From NCBI GenBank assembly GCA_029747015.1, contig JAKOGI010002783.1, forward strand, positions 22,329-86,328: a stretch of DNA of 64,000 nucleotides, written 5' to 3'. Under the pieces are notes generated by a model, which was given only the letters and a program-made list of their open reading frames with translations, ran no database searches and was not told the origin of the DNA. This document shows positions 1-11,299 of the stretch, piece after piece; position 1 is the first letter of the stretch, and each line of letters begins with the position of its first letter. The translations under genes and the position numbers were made by a program. The stretch is from Carnegiea gigantea. Lineage: Eukaryota; Streptophyta; Magnoliopsida; Caryophyllales; Cactaceae.

Positions 1-62
1 AAATTGCAGCGAGAAAACTCTTCTCTTAAAAATCCTAGTGTTGCATCTTAAGCTTGGCAACT
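1..62 (+). mobile_element. R1 (outermost element): fragment of 5' LTR
   Basis: This is part of the 5' LTR of the outermost retrotransposon. It matches the segment near 51930-51985 of solo LTR R13 (shared words around 'cctagtgtt' and 'ttggcaact'). The LTR start lies left of the window. The last five bases, CAACT (58-62), are the target duplication of R2. Further pieces of the same LTR lie at 5667-5727, 20698-20863 and 25961-26053, so about 370 bases of it are visible, cut by three insertions. Confidence 0.85.
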
Positions 63-1496
63 TGTAACACCCCCAGCCCCTAGGGCCGAAAGCGTTACGT
101 TTTCTTGACTTTCTACCTAAATTCTGGGACGAAACGGGCAGAGTTTCTCCTAACAACTGGCCGTTTTCATGCTATAAGCCTTATAACAAATCCCTGCAAT
201 TACACGGAAGCGTAAAACATTTAAAAGCAGCTCAACGACCACACACCGGAGTTCACAACTCAACGAGCCACTCGCTTGGAATACACCAACCAGATTAATT
301 CAAGAATAAAGAAGGAAGGGAAGATACAACTCAACAGTTCATACAACTGGAGTATTGGGGTTTACATCCCAAAACATAACTAACTTAGGCCAAAAGACAT
401 CTAATTGACTAGATGGTTGGCTCATAAGACCATTCAGAGCAACTCATAAACAGTGTATATTACATGAATTTAGAATACCTGTTTACAAATATTTCAAACT
501 AAGAATACATAACGTGACTTCAATAAACACGTAAGATCCCTTCGATGGGCACAAACGACACCTTGCAAGCATGAATGGATTCCATCTTGTCATAGCTGAT
601 TCAATCTTTTTCCTGTTATAAAGAATACCTGGAGAAAAGGGGGAAAGGGTAGTGGAATGAGCAACCACACGCTCAGTGAGTGTCCCCTGACCCCCTTAAA
701 ACCAAAACCGTTGCAGGCAATAATATCTTTACTAGTCACATAGCGCGTATCCATACTTTACTATCATATTAGGCATTCATAGAATTCTTATGGAAACATC
801 ACTAACCATAAACTTCACTTTGGGCACTCAAACTCATTTCTAGGTCTCTAAATGACCAAACTTCATTACTACCAGGCAGTTAAACACTTAAACAAGGGAC
901 GAGGCTAAACACAAAAACTTTCTTTTTCATAAACATAACTTCTTGGCATTCTATTCCAACTATGCATGAAACCCTATTCATATGATGTGCACATAAGGTT
1001 ATTTCTTTTCAGAATCATACTCTTCTTGGCATTTCATTCGTATGGTATGCATAAGATACACACATTTCAAGTCTCAATCAATTCTCATTCATAGGATATG
1101 CATGAAATATGCTCATAAGACTTACTTCTCATGTTCGTATCTTACTTAGCATCTCACACGTAGGAAGCTTTCTTTCTTTTACTGAAAACACTTCATTTAG
1201 CCTCTTGAGGCTCATAAAAGTTCTTCTCTTAGCTTTTTGAGGCTCATATTCTTTTGAAGAATCTCTTTCATCTTGGTCTTTTAATGACCCTTAAAAACCT
1301 TCTTTCTGAAATACTTAAAAAGGCGAAACGCCAACTGCTTTTCTTACTTATTAGAAACTTACTAATAGCATATACACATCTTATTGTGCTGGCTAAGTGA
1401 GATTATAACTCACAACTTACGTTATCCCTGGGATATACGTACTTAACTTTTGTCCAAAATGCGTCTTAGTAGAGCAACTCTAACCTCGATACTGTC

Positions 1497-1830
1497 CTCT
1501 GTAGGGCAACAGCTCACACCAGGATAATCATATCCTTAGTCCAGTTCCCCTCAAGGTTTTCTTACGCGTCACACATCATAACTTATCTGGGGAACAACTC
1601 ACACCAAGATAATTCATATCTTGAGTCCAATTCCCAGGAACAACTCACACCAAGATACCTCGTATCTTGGGTCAAGTTCCTAACTTGTCTTTAGGGGGAA
1701 ATAGCTCACGCCAAGATAATTCATATCTTGCGTCCAATTTCCAGGAGCAGCTCACACCAAGATACCTCGTATCTTGAGTCCAGTTCCTAACTTACTTATG
1801 TCAGGGGGAAACAGCTCATGCCCTTTTGCG
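1497..1830. repeat. Minisatellite of about 50-bp units with AAGAT...ATCTT dyads
   Basis: Five to six units of about 50 bp follow each other, each reading roughly 'ctcacaccaagat' then 'atcttgagtcca' and 'gttcc'. Alternate units carry AATTCAT or ACCTCGT between the dyad arms AAGAT and ATCTT, giving a higher-order period of about 104 bp. The last unit, near 1803-1840, is degenerate. The array lies inside R2. Confidence 0.8.
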
Positions 1831-2878
1831 TCCAGTTGCGACCCTCTGGCCAACTTCTCAGCACATTTTTAGTCTTTAAGAACATATTTTATTTCTCTGT
1901 TTCAAATGCTTACTCGTTGAAAACTCGCTTTTTAAACAAAACGACCATAATCTTTCTAAATGCTTATAGGTCACTTGTTTTTAATTTAAAAAAACTTCTT
2001 ATAAACGTACTAACTCGTAAAACAACTTTACTTTTAACTTTAAAACCTTCTTATAAACATAATACGTCTACTGATTCGTAAAACGACTTCATTTCTAACT
2101 TAAAAGCTTTCAAAATCATGAAAACATACATTTAGCAATCCTTCTTAAACATATCAGAATTTCGAAAACTATTCACTTAATGGCACGTAGCACATTGAGG
2201 GGAAAATGGGGGTTCACATGTATCACATTCAAGCACTTCGTGATCAATTCAGCACAATGAGCCACACATGGCCTTCCAATCCACACGATTGCGGTTAATT
2301 CACAACCTAGGCTCCCTCCTCACAAGCACCGTACCACAAAGACCTCGAGCCACTCATAGTTCTACCTCAAACCATCCAACAACCATCTCGGTTTCAATTT
2401 CGCAATTTAGCATTCTAATCATCATGATATATTGAAAAGCGATATGTAAACTTACGCAAACTTACCCATACTTAACTTACCGAGTAAGCAATTAACAATT
2501 ACCAGTGCGCTGCAACCAACGGTTATATCGTACACACATTTATACATATAGACACCCATATGACCTTAATTTAGTAAGCCAAGTTAAACTAACTAGGCAT
2601 GAAACATGATTGCATTCATGTATGGCAGTTAGGGGACGTGAACATGCTCAGTTTGTCATTCAAATACTATGCCTAAGACTATTGTATAAGCATAATTCAA
2701 CTAAATAGACAAGCGCCGATTTGGGGCGTTCATTCATTGATTCTAAGTTACATTTCAAGCCTAACTAAGTCATTTAAACATAATACGATTCCAAACATTC
2801 GTTTAGTATCTCGAAGTCATTATTCGAATCTATTTAGGCCCTTTAAACATAGTGCGTTCAAGATATTCGTTTATTATA

Positions 2879-3410
2879 TCGAAGTTAACAAATGATTATG
2901 AAATAACTAAGCATATATACGTTGATTCTAAACACTTATAATTCCCTTCGAAATTAATAAATGATCATGGAATGACTAAACATATATACACTGATTCTAA
3001 ACACTTACGATTCACTTCAAAGTTAATATACGATTATGAAACGACAAAACATGTATACGTTAATTCTAAGTGTTTATCATTCATTTCGAAGTTAGAAAAC
3101 GATTATGAATTAACTGAACGCACATTCTTCGTTTCTAAACATTTATAACCCACTTCGAAGTTAGTTTTCAGGCATGAATTAACTGAATAGGTTCGAATCA
3201 AAGCTAAACAGGCATATTCACTTCAAATTAAATCTTCAGGCATGAATTTACTGAATATATTCGAATCAAAGCTAAACGCGCATAATTCACTTCGAATTAA
3301 ATCTTCAGGCATGAATTAACTAAATAGATTCGAATCAAAGCTAAACACGCATAATTCACTTCGGATTAAATCTTCAGGCATGAATTAACCTAATTCACTT
3401 GAATCGATTC
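2879..3410. repeat. Tandem array of 68-69 bp units inside R2
   Basis: About eight units begin with variants of 'cttcgaagttaa' and end with variants of 'cttataattca'. Approximate starts are 2879, 2946, 3014, 3082, 3151, 3219, 3288 and 3357. The last three share 'ttcaggcatgaatt' and 'gaatcaaagctaaac'. Solo LTR R3 interrupts the last unit at 3411. The left part (2757-2878) is more diverged. Confidence 0.8.
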
Positions 3411-4527
3411 TGATGTATTCAAGCTTCACTAAGGCAAGTATTTGCTAAAGTGAATCAAGAATGCATTTGAGAAGGAAGCAAGAAAGGAGAACCAATAACC
3501 AAGATAGATCAAGTGGACTAGCAAGGGTGATGATAACCCACCTTGGTTTGCACACTTGGGCAAAACTTCTTCCTTCAACTAAGTTACAGAATTTAATCAC
3601 CTTCTTAGTTGAATTAACAAGACCTAGAGACCCACTTGAGTTGCCAAGCTCAAGATATAACACTAGGAGTTTTTGTGGAAAGAGTTTGAAAACTCACAAG
3701 CTCATATATTCAAAGTTATGTTGAAAATGAAGGCCAAGCTGGGTTTTTAAGCTTGATGGCCGAACTCCTCTCCCCTTCCAAGCAGCAAAATCAATAGCTA
3801 AGTACATTTGGGGAAGAGTTACACATCTAGTCAACCAATGCTAGCTAAACACCTCACTACCTAGCTTAATCTACCTCATTAGGGGTTATAATACCTCCCA
3901 AATGAGGTGTCAAGCTTACAATGATCCTAGGATGCAGCAACATGACTCATTCAGCAAGTGGGGAGGCAAGGGGACAAGCAAAACCCAAGAAAATCAGACC
4001 CTTGTACCGGTTTGGGAAGAACCGGGTAAAGGGGTGTTTCTCTTGTCCTTTTGGCTGGTTAATACCAACACAAGGGGGTGCTTTGGATGGGATTTGAACC
4101 CATGACCTGATAAATATTTGTGTCCCCTTTCATGCTGTAAAATTTGACAAAAGTTGGAGTTGAGGAAGTCAACCAATTAGGGCCTTATTTCGGACTGTGC
4201 TGGATTGCGCCCTGCAGTGCGCTGTCTCAGGTTTTGGCTTGGTTGACTGACCAAATGGACTCCAAATGCTTTGCAAAAGGTCTTGTTGGAAAGCTAAGAT
4301 CTTAAGCTTTAAGGGGGTGGTGCGTGCAGGAAATTTCCCCTTCTGCATTTTGCTCCAACAGAGAAGCAAAACCGGGTCAGGGACGGTATGAACTGGGCAG
4401 TTCACTTTCTTCTTTGTGCACACGATTTCTGACTATGGCATGAACTCCTTTGGCCTTCTTGGACTCCCTAACAGGGGAAGGATCATTAGCAATGGCCTTT
4501 GAAGGTTTGGTTGGATGGTCTCCATCA
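3411..4527 (-). mobile_element. R3: reverse solo LTR, same family as R13 and R1
   Basis: On the minus strand it starts TGATGGAGACC (right end, 4527) and ends with CATCA (left end, 3411). A perfect 5-bp duplication GATTC flanks it (3406-3410 and 4528-4532). Its length of 1117 bp is within one base of solo LTR R13, and 3440-3720 is visibly the reverse complement of 51900-52150. No internal sequence remains, so it is a recombination-derived solo LTR nested in R2. Confidence 0.93.
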
Positions 4528-4744
4528 GATTCTAAGCCACTTTTGAGTATTAATCAACTAAGTTAACATATGTCGATTTGAAGTCACTTTCGGGCATAAA
4601 CTAGCTAAACTTAACATGCTTCGCAACTTAAAACTTAAAACCATTTCGAATCTACTAATACTTAGGAGACGAGAAACACCCACCTCGCTCTAAGCTTAAG
4701 GACCCGATCATGGGTTGCATAGACTGACTCGAAGCTAGGCCATG

Positions 4745-5255
4745 ACCCCTGCTCCTCGTGATGCTGTTGCTACTGCCTCTTCTCCCTCGCTCTAGCCCTT
4801 GGCCACGCAGATCAGGACCATGTCGGTGGTGGTCGGGTACTGTTGGTGTTTTGGCTTCAAACCCTAACCCTCTAAATCATTGCCCTCACCCAACCCTTCT
4901 CTATCTTTCTCTTCGCCGGCGGTGAACGGACAGCCAGCAGCTCGCCGTCGCAGCCCGTCTTCGGCCCACCGTCGCCACCCATCTATCCTTGCTCCCTCAC
5001 CCTTTCGCTCCATCTCTCTCTCTGTCTCGCTCTTGGCGTGTCGCGGAGGTCCGGCCAGCGCCTGCCTCGCCGATGTGCCGTCGTCCACCTCGCCGTCCGG
5101 CGGCCACTCCCCTCTTCCGCCTCTCTCCCTTTCTCTTTCTTGTGCCAGGGGTTGGGGGGCTCGCATGGAACACCAAGAACCCCCCTTGTCGTGGTTTTCT
5201 GCCCCCCGCAAGAGAAGGGGCTTCGGCCCCTTATTTGATATATTCCCCCCCTTTT
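4745..5255. other. GC-rich, CT-rich block within R2
   Basis: This stretch is far more GC-rich than its surroundings and has runs of 'ctctctctc' and CpG-rich words. Open frames on both strands result from the base composition: the peptides are Ser/Pro/Arg-rich low complexity in every frame. It may be the promoter or 5' transcribed part of the R2 LTR, which is inference. Confidence 0.5.
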
Positions 5256-5666
5256 TTTGGTTTAATGCTTGCTCAATCGACTGACACCGCTAGTCTAATC
5301 TCGTACCTCTTATTCTAAACCCAATTGTTAATACCATCGCTCATCGATCATTTGTTCCTAAATATGTCAAGGTTCGATTTAATAAACCACAAACTAATTC
5401 TAAGATTGAAAACCTAATCGTACTCGGGAAACGACTAAATAAATCGAATAACGACTAAATTAAACTATCGATATAATTTGAAGGCACAAATAGCACGAAT
5501 TAACTTTAAAATCAATAATAGCAATAATAATTCTTTTTAATAAAATTATCGCTCCCGAAAGCACATCAATAATCATTTAACTCATACAGTTACTAAAAAT
5601 ACGATTTTAGAACGTAAAAAGGAAATTTAGTTAGCTTAACGGAAAACGAAAATGCGGGGTCTTACA

Positions 5667-5727
5667 CAACTCAAGTGGGTCTCTAGCTCTCTTTATCTCA
5701 ACTAGAAAGGTGATTAAGTTTTATAAC
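5667..5727 (+). mobile_element. R1 5' LTR, second fragment
   Basis: R1 LTR sequence resumes after the R2 target duplication (CAACT, 5667-5671) with 'caagtgggtctctag', as in R13 near 51980. It is cut at 5728 by R4; the last five bases ATAAC are the left target duplication of R4. Confidence 0.9.
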
Positions 5728-6028
5728 TGATGCAGAACTGATGCTAGAATAAGACCCTCATCTTGGACCAGAGAAGACTTTGCTGCTCAGCCACCAACAA
5801 GGCCAAGTCTGTGAGGCAATACAATTCAGTTTGGAGGCCATTTTAGGGAGGTCCTTCGTTTGCCAGGCACCCTAGCATCACTGTCATCCAAGCCAAGTCA
5901 TTTTGTTGCTCCAACAGCAGCCTTAGTTCAGTTCAGTGCAAATAAAGAACAACCTGCAGTTAGCATGTTTGAGGTTATTTTCCCTGCTTCCCATAACACA
6001 TGTGTGCCTAAAGAATCCAATCCCTTTT
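5728..6028 (+). mobile_element. R4 5' LTR, left part
   Basis: This is the first 301 bases of the R4 5' LTR, collinear with 19575-19875 of its 3' LTR (shared text from 'ccagagaagactttgc'). It is split by solo LTR R5, whose left target duplication CTTTT is at 6024-6028. Confidence 0.93.
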
Positions 6029-7753
6029 TGATGGAAATCCCTCCATCCCTTTTGTTAAAAAAGAATCAAATCAAATTAGGTAATCTTATTATGCTGGTTT
6101 AAGGATGAATAAATCATCCAAGTTTTGATTAAACATTGAAACTACAGGGCAAGGGTTAAATCCAGCAGCTAACCCGTTTTTGTGTGCTTAATTTCTCAAA
6201 CATACTAAGGGTTTACGTCTAATATTTTTTGATGGATTTGAAGATCAAGATGCTAGCTTTCCAACAAATCAAGTTTCATCCAATTTGGACTTCATTTGGT
6301 CGTTCAAATCAGCAATTAAACCCAAGGTGTCAAAACTGCCCAGCAGGGCCAGGATGAACCCGGTTTTGTTCTTTTTATTTCTTATGATATAGTTTAGCTT
6401 AAGTCTTGAATTTTTGCATATTTTGGGTCCCCAAGATCTTAGCTTTCATTTCCAATTGGAATTACCAGATTTGGAGTTCAATTGGTTAGTGAACTAAGCT
6501 AATTAGTAAACCTGTGCTGTTTTGGAGTCCAATCTGCACGGTTTGGGAAATCAGGCTGATTCAAGGGGTAAATGACGTCCAATTGCTATGATTCAAAAAG
6601 GAGGGTAATCTAGACATCTTGAGGTTTCCAACCATGTAAGAAACGTAGCAATTAGTCATCATTTGAGGTGTCAAACATGCGTTGCAAGTGGAGGCAGAAA
6701 CCGGCTGCTTGACACCCGGTTGCTTAGCCTGGTGGTTTTCCTCCTTCAAGGGGTTTGCTTAAGGTGGAAGGCTGCCAAGCAGGTCATTTTGAGCTGCTTG
6801 ATTAAGCACCACTCAGCTACTTGAGAGAGAGACACGTGGAGCTAGTGAAACGCCACCATTTTGCAAGCTCTCATTCGACCACTCAAGCATGACATGGCAC
6901 ACATGCAATTTTCAGTCCTTTTGAGGTGGCAGCCATGCACTCTTACCTTCCTAGCTGGGAAATTGAGTCATCTACATTCCTTAATGCATAGGAAAGGCTT
7001 AGGAAGATAAATTAAGTGCTTTGAAATATAAACTTTCAGCTTATGTATGTTTTAGTTTAAACCATGTATTATTGAGCATAGGATTAGTTTAATGACTTTC
7101 CTTGCCTAGAAGGAAAGCCCTTTTCATGTAATCACAAGGCTATATAAGTGCCTTGGCTGCTCTTTTGTAAAACAATAAGTTTGAGTATTAAAGTTGAGAG
7201 CAAAGACTTTGTGTCTTGTGATTTCTTAAACACTTAACTTGCTTATCCTTAATTGTGGCCGATTAAGGTGGTGACCAAGTGAGTCTTGATCTTTGGTTAG
7301 GTGGTGTATCTTATCCTAATCCAAGATTAAGGGCCCTAAGCTAAGTGATTAGTGGTGTATCTTATCTAATCACAAGGCTTAGAACTATCCAGATTCCATT
7401 GAATTCACTTAAAGTTCATGAAGTTAGCTTTGGGTTCCTTAAACCAAAGCTCTCCTTTTTCATGTTCTAATCAGTGAACTTCATTCCCACATCTCCTTCT
7501 TGTTTTCATATTCATTTCAAGCTTAATCAAGGCCAAGAATTCTTGCTTTGATTCAGTTTTGAGCCCAAACACAAAAGCCATCTCAAAAACCGTGAAAATC
7601 ACAAACTAGGCGTGCTTAGGCAGCAAGTTGGCACGGTGCCCCGTGCCTTGAAGCACGACCGTGCCACCCCTGGTTCGAGAGTTTCCCACTTGTTTTGGTT
7701 GTGTTCCTGTTGTAAGTTAGCTTGGGTTGTTCCTACCCTTAAGACTTACATCA
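6029..7753 (+). mobile_element. R5: solo LTR of the R8 family
   Basis: The 1725-bp LTR starts TGATGGAAATCCC and ends GACTTACATCA, with perfect duplication CTTTT (6024-6028 and 7754-7758). The 3' LTR of R4 keeps the unoccupied site, a single CTTTT at 19871-19875 with matching flanks, which proves the insertion and its limits. It is collinear with the R8 LTRs over its whole length and carries a TATA-like segment near 7140 and one GCACGG module at 7630-7667. Confidence 0.96.
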
Positions 7754-7758
7754 CTTTT

Positions 7759-8581
7759 GATCAGTACCCTAACTCATTTATCAGCTCATAATTAGCTCCT
7801 ACATGATAAAGGTTACTTGATTTTTATCCTGGAATTAATTACTGGCGGTAGCAGGTCAGCAGCAGTAGCAACGGTTTAAAGGGAGAATTTCTACCCCTAA
7901 CCTAGCAGCTCATTTCAGTAAGTCTAAGGGCTTGAAAAGGTGTCTAAATATTTATCCAATAAGGCCCTAAAGTTGCAGATTCAGATCCTTTAGCATTAGC
8001 TTTTACCCAGCACCAGAATGCAAGAAATACCCTTTTATCCTTTGGATTTCAGTGTGCTGTACTTGCTGGCAGGCTGGGCTAGCTCGATGTAATCAGTTGT
8101 AAATCTCCTCCCAAGGCCATCATTAGCAAGTACCTTGATGCTGTTAAGGGTTGACACCTCAGTAATGGAGATAAGCAAAGGGTTTAGGTGTCAAGAATCC
8201 AGCCTGTTACTGTTTTAAGCTAGTTTAGTTCAAATCTGTTTTCTTATTTTAGCCAGAATCAGTTATGGCTGTTGATCCTTTGATTGTAACTGAGTATTTA
8301 AGGCTTGTCTCCGCTTGTAATACTCAGATTATTATGAATGAAAGTCTTCCTTTTGCTGGTTCAAGCAAAAACCTCTCAAAATCTCTATGACTTAAGCCTG
8401 TTCAGGTGGTGTTGAGAGTGATTCCTTATCTAAACTCCTGGTGAATTCTGCTTTAAGCGGCTTAGTGGTGAATCCTGCAGTTCTAGTTAGTGGAAATACT
8501 TCCTTTAGGCCAATTCATATCTTCTATGTTGAGTTGCTAGCTTTGTTAACAATTCAGGCTTGCAAGACTCAGCATACATCA
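7759..8581 (+). mobile_element. R4 5' LTR, right part
   Basis: This is the remainder of the R4 5' LTR after R5, collinear with 19876-20697. It ends 'catacatca' directly before the primer binding site. Confidence 0.93.
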
Positions 8582-8583
8582 GC

Positions 8584-8596
8584 TGGTATCAGAGCC
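8584..8596 (+). other. R4 primer binding site
   Basis: TGGTATCAGAGCC begins two bases after the 5' LTR and is complementary to the 3' end of initiator tRNA-Met, the minus-strand primer. Confidence 0.92.
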
Positions 8597-8787
8597 TAAC
8601 CTGATTCTTAGTGAGTTGTTTCTTTTACTCTGTGCCGCTTCCTTTCCTAGTCTCATTCACTTGTTTTTCCTCCTGAAACTTGTTATTCAACCACAAAAGA
8701 ACCCTACCTGTCCAAACACAAGTCCAGCCACAAAAGAAGCAAACTCCTCAAATAGCCGTAGCATAGCAATTTCCTTACCTGAGGAGC

Positions 8788-9733
8788 ATGGCTGAAAGGG
8801 AAAACACTTCCTCTCCACCACAGCAACCTGTGAGAGTTCCTAGAGGTCTCTCTCTGGAACAGGCTCATGAACATATGAGAGATCAAGCTATTCTGGAAAT
8901 GCAAGAAAGTATCAGAACACTTGCAGCTTAAATTCAGCAACTTATGAACCAGCCTAGAGGAAGAGAAAGGGAACCACCTCAGGACCCTCCTGGAGGTTCT
9001 GATTCCCCTCCTGACTCTCAGTATGGTAGTGAATCTTCTACTGGTGATGCTAGGCCTATAAGAAGGAGAGTGCATAGGGATGATCTTAAGGACCTCAGAA
9101 TAGAGGCCCCTGAGTTGGATGGAATTTTAAAGCCTGAAGATTACTTGGAATGGGTTTAGGCTATGGAAAGGATCATAGAAATCAAAGGCTATTCTGGGGA
9201 AAAGGATTTTAAGCTTGCTGTCCTGAAGTTAAAACAATATACTTCATTTGGTATGAAAATCTAAAGAGAACCGGGGCTTTGGAAGGCAAACCTAAGGTCA
9301 AAACTTGGGTTAAATTAAAGAAGCATATGGACAGAAGGTTCTTGCTAGCCACCTATAAGCAAGAGCTGTACCTGAAAGTTACTTCCTTGCAACAGGGAGG
9401 CGTGAAGGTTGAAGAATACATTAGGGAATTCGAGGAACTACAGATCAGGTGTGCCTGGAGGGAAGAACCTGAACAAACCATTGCCAGGTTTCTCAAGGGC
9501 TTAAACCCTGCAATCCTAGAAAGGGTTGAGCTACAACCTTTCTGGAAATTTGAAGATGCCTGCAAGTTAGCTGTTAAGGTTGAGAAACAGCTAAAATCAA
9601 GGAGGCCTTACTCTTCTGCACCTCCTAAACCTACTGTAGCAGTAAAGACCTTTAATTCTTACAAGCCAAAACCTGCCCCTAAGGGTGACAAGGACAACGA
9701 GAAAGGAAAGGAGGTTGCCAAGGACACTTCTTA
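8788..9733 (+). pseudogene. gag: R4 gag relic
   Basis: The start is the ATG at 8788, the first in frame with homology, about 190 bases after the PBS. The product would be a chromovirus Gag: an N-terminal region with a short helix, then the capsid domain (about 9080-9600, with the conserved FEELQIRC and LKGLNPAI blocks). It is broken by stops at about 8929 and 9158, a one-base loss near 9250 (frame changes before 9279) and a stop at 9732. The CCHC knuckle (C-x2-C-x4-R-x4-C near 9755, His replaced by Arg) follows that stop. The relic cannot make a full protein. Confidence 0.88.
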
Positions 9734-11144
9734 GGGCTAGAAGAAATGTTTCAAGTGCCATGGCTATGGTCGCTTTCAGGTAGATTGTCCCAACAGAAGG
9801 GTACTCACAATCAGGGAGATTGAAGAACTAGACCACATGGAAGTAGAGGAGGATGAAGAAGGAGAATTTGCTGATGAGGGTGAGACTTCTTACTTGCCAC
9901 CTAAAGAGGGTGAGATGCTCATGATTAAAAGGGTTGTTCATGCTACTGAAGCCCCACCAGAAGCCAACCAAAGAGGGCAAATATTCCACTACAGATGCAA
10001 GGTAGCCAACAAAACATACAACCTGATCATAGATGGGGGTAGCTACACAAATGTAGCTTCTACTGAAATAGTTAGCAAACTGAACCTGGCCACCATCATT
10101 CACCCTAGACCCTACACCTTGCAATGGCTTAAGAGAGGTAATGAAGTAACAGTTTCTAAGTAAACTTTGGTTCCTTTTTCAATTGGTGAATATCAAGATG
10201 AGGTTCTCTGTGATGTCTTGCCAATGGATGCTTGCCACTTGCTTCTTGGCAGACCTTAACAGTTTGATAGGGATGTTATTCACCACGGTCAATCCAACGC
10301 TTATTCCTTCAAATTGAAGGGTAAGAAGATGACACTGAACCCTTTACCCCCTAACCAAACACATAAACCTGAAATTGGGAAGGATAAACACAAGGGGAGT
10401 GTCTTGCTTGTCAATGGGGGAAGAGTGGAAAGGGCTATTACCAAGGGAAAACCTGTGTTTGTTGTACTTATGTTGGAATCTGCCCCTAAATCAGATCCAG
10501 TAACCCTATACCCTTCTGTTCAGCCCTTGATAGAGGAGTTTAAGGATGTTTTTCCCCAAGACTTACCCCCTGGCCTCTCTCCAAAAAGGGGTATAGAGCA
10601 CCAGAATGATCTAATCCCTAGAGCCTCATTACCTAACAAGCCTGCCTACAGATGCAACCCTACTGAAGCCAGGGAGCTACAAAGGTAAGTTCAAGAGCTG
10701 ATTAATAGGGGTTATGTGAAGGAAAGCATGAGTCTATGCTCAGGCCCAGCCTTATTGGTGCCAAAGAAAGATGGCAGTTAGAGGATGTGTGCAAACAGTA
10801 GAGCCATCAACAATATAACAATCAAGCATAGGTATTTTATCCCTATACTTGATGACTTGTTGGATGAGCTTCATGGTTCAAAAATCTTCTCCAAGATAGA
10901 TTTAAGGAGTGGCTATCATCATATCAGAATGAGAGAAGGAGATGAATGAAAAACTGCTTTCAAGACAAAGCAAGGGATTTATGAATGGCTTGTCATGCCA
11001 TTTGGGTTATCTAATGCACCTAGCACCTTCTTGAGATTGATGAATGAAGTGCTTAGGCCCTACATAGGTCTGTTTGTGATTGTATATTTTGATGACATAC
11101 TTGTGTACAGCAAGACAGAACCTGATCACATCCAGCACCTCAGG
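9734..11144 (+). pseudogene. pol: R4 protease and N-terminal RT relic
   Basis: The frame continues from gag. Recognisable pieces are the CCHC knuckle (about 9755-9795), an acidic linker, a protease with IIDGGS around 10024, and RT through [10 protein letters not shown] near 11088. Stops occur near 10161, 10258, 10686, 10778 and 10947, several being TGG/CAG-type codons changed to stops (for example at the DEWKTAF position). The gene is cut at 11145 by R6, whose left target duplication is TCAGG (11140-11144). Confidence 0.88.
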
Positions 11145-11299
11145 TGATGCATATTTCCATATGCATCATTTTTATTCAAGTCCAATTTCAAAGAAGAAAA
11201 GGGTCAAAGAAGATCATGCTTGGAAGTGTGCTTATTTGGTCTTATTAAGTGAGTTCAAAGACTCACGACACTATGGAGAGGTCAAAAAGAGGTTAAGCT

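Larger units (their letters stand above)
63..5666 (+). mobile_element. R2: long solo LTR or LTR-like insertion, not of the TGATG type
   Basis: The insertion begins TGTAACACCCCC and ends GGGGTCTTACA, and is flanked by a perfect 5-bp duplication CAACT (58-62 and 5667-5671). Strand is nominal. Removing the nested R3 leaves about 4.48 kb. I found no gag or pol, no initiator tRNA-Met primer site and no internal second copy of either terminus, so a very long solo LTR is the simplest reading; a large non-coding derivative with decayed LTRs is the alternative. It holds two tandem repeat arrays and a GC-rich block, listed separately. The rest (63-1490, 1830-2870, 4533-4740, 5260-5666) is AT-rich sequence in which I recognise nothing. 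Confidence 0.75.

Noticed and set aside
1497..1830. CRISPR-like repeat array
   Set aside because: The unit is directly tandem without unique spacers, in a plant LTR context.
3902..4105. Possible small gene of 67 codons
   Set aside because: It lies in reverse solo LTR R3, and the corresponding text in R13 (51539-51724, minus) is a different peptide. Not conserved as protein.
4864..5318. Overlapping open frames of 66-134 codons on both strands
   Set aside because: They lie in a GC- and CT-rich block, all frames give Ser/Pro/Arg-rich low complexity, and no domain is recognisable. Composition explains them.
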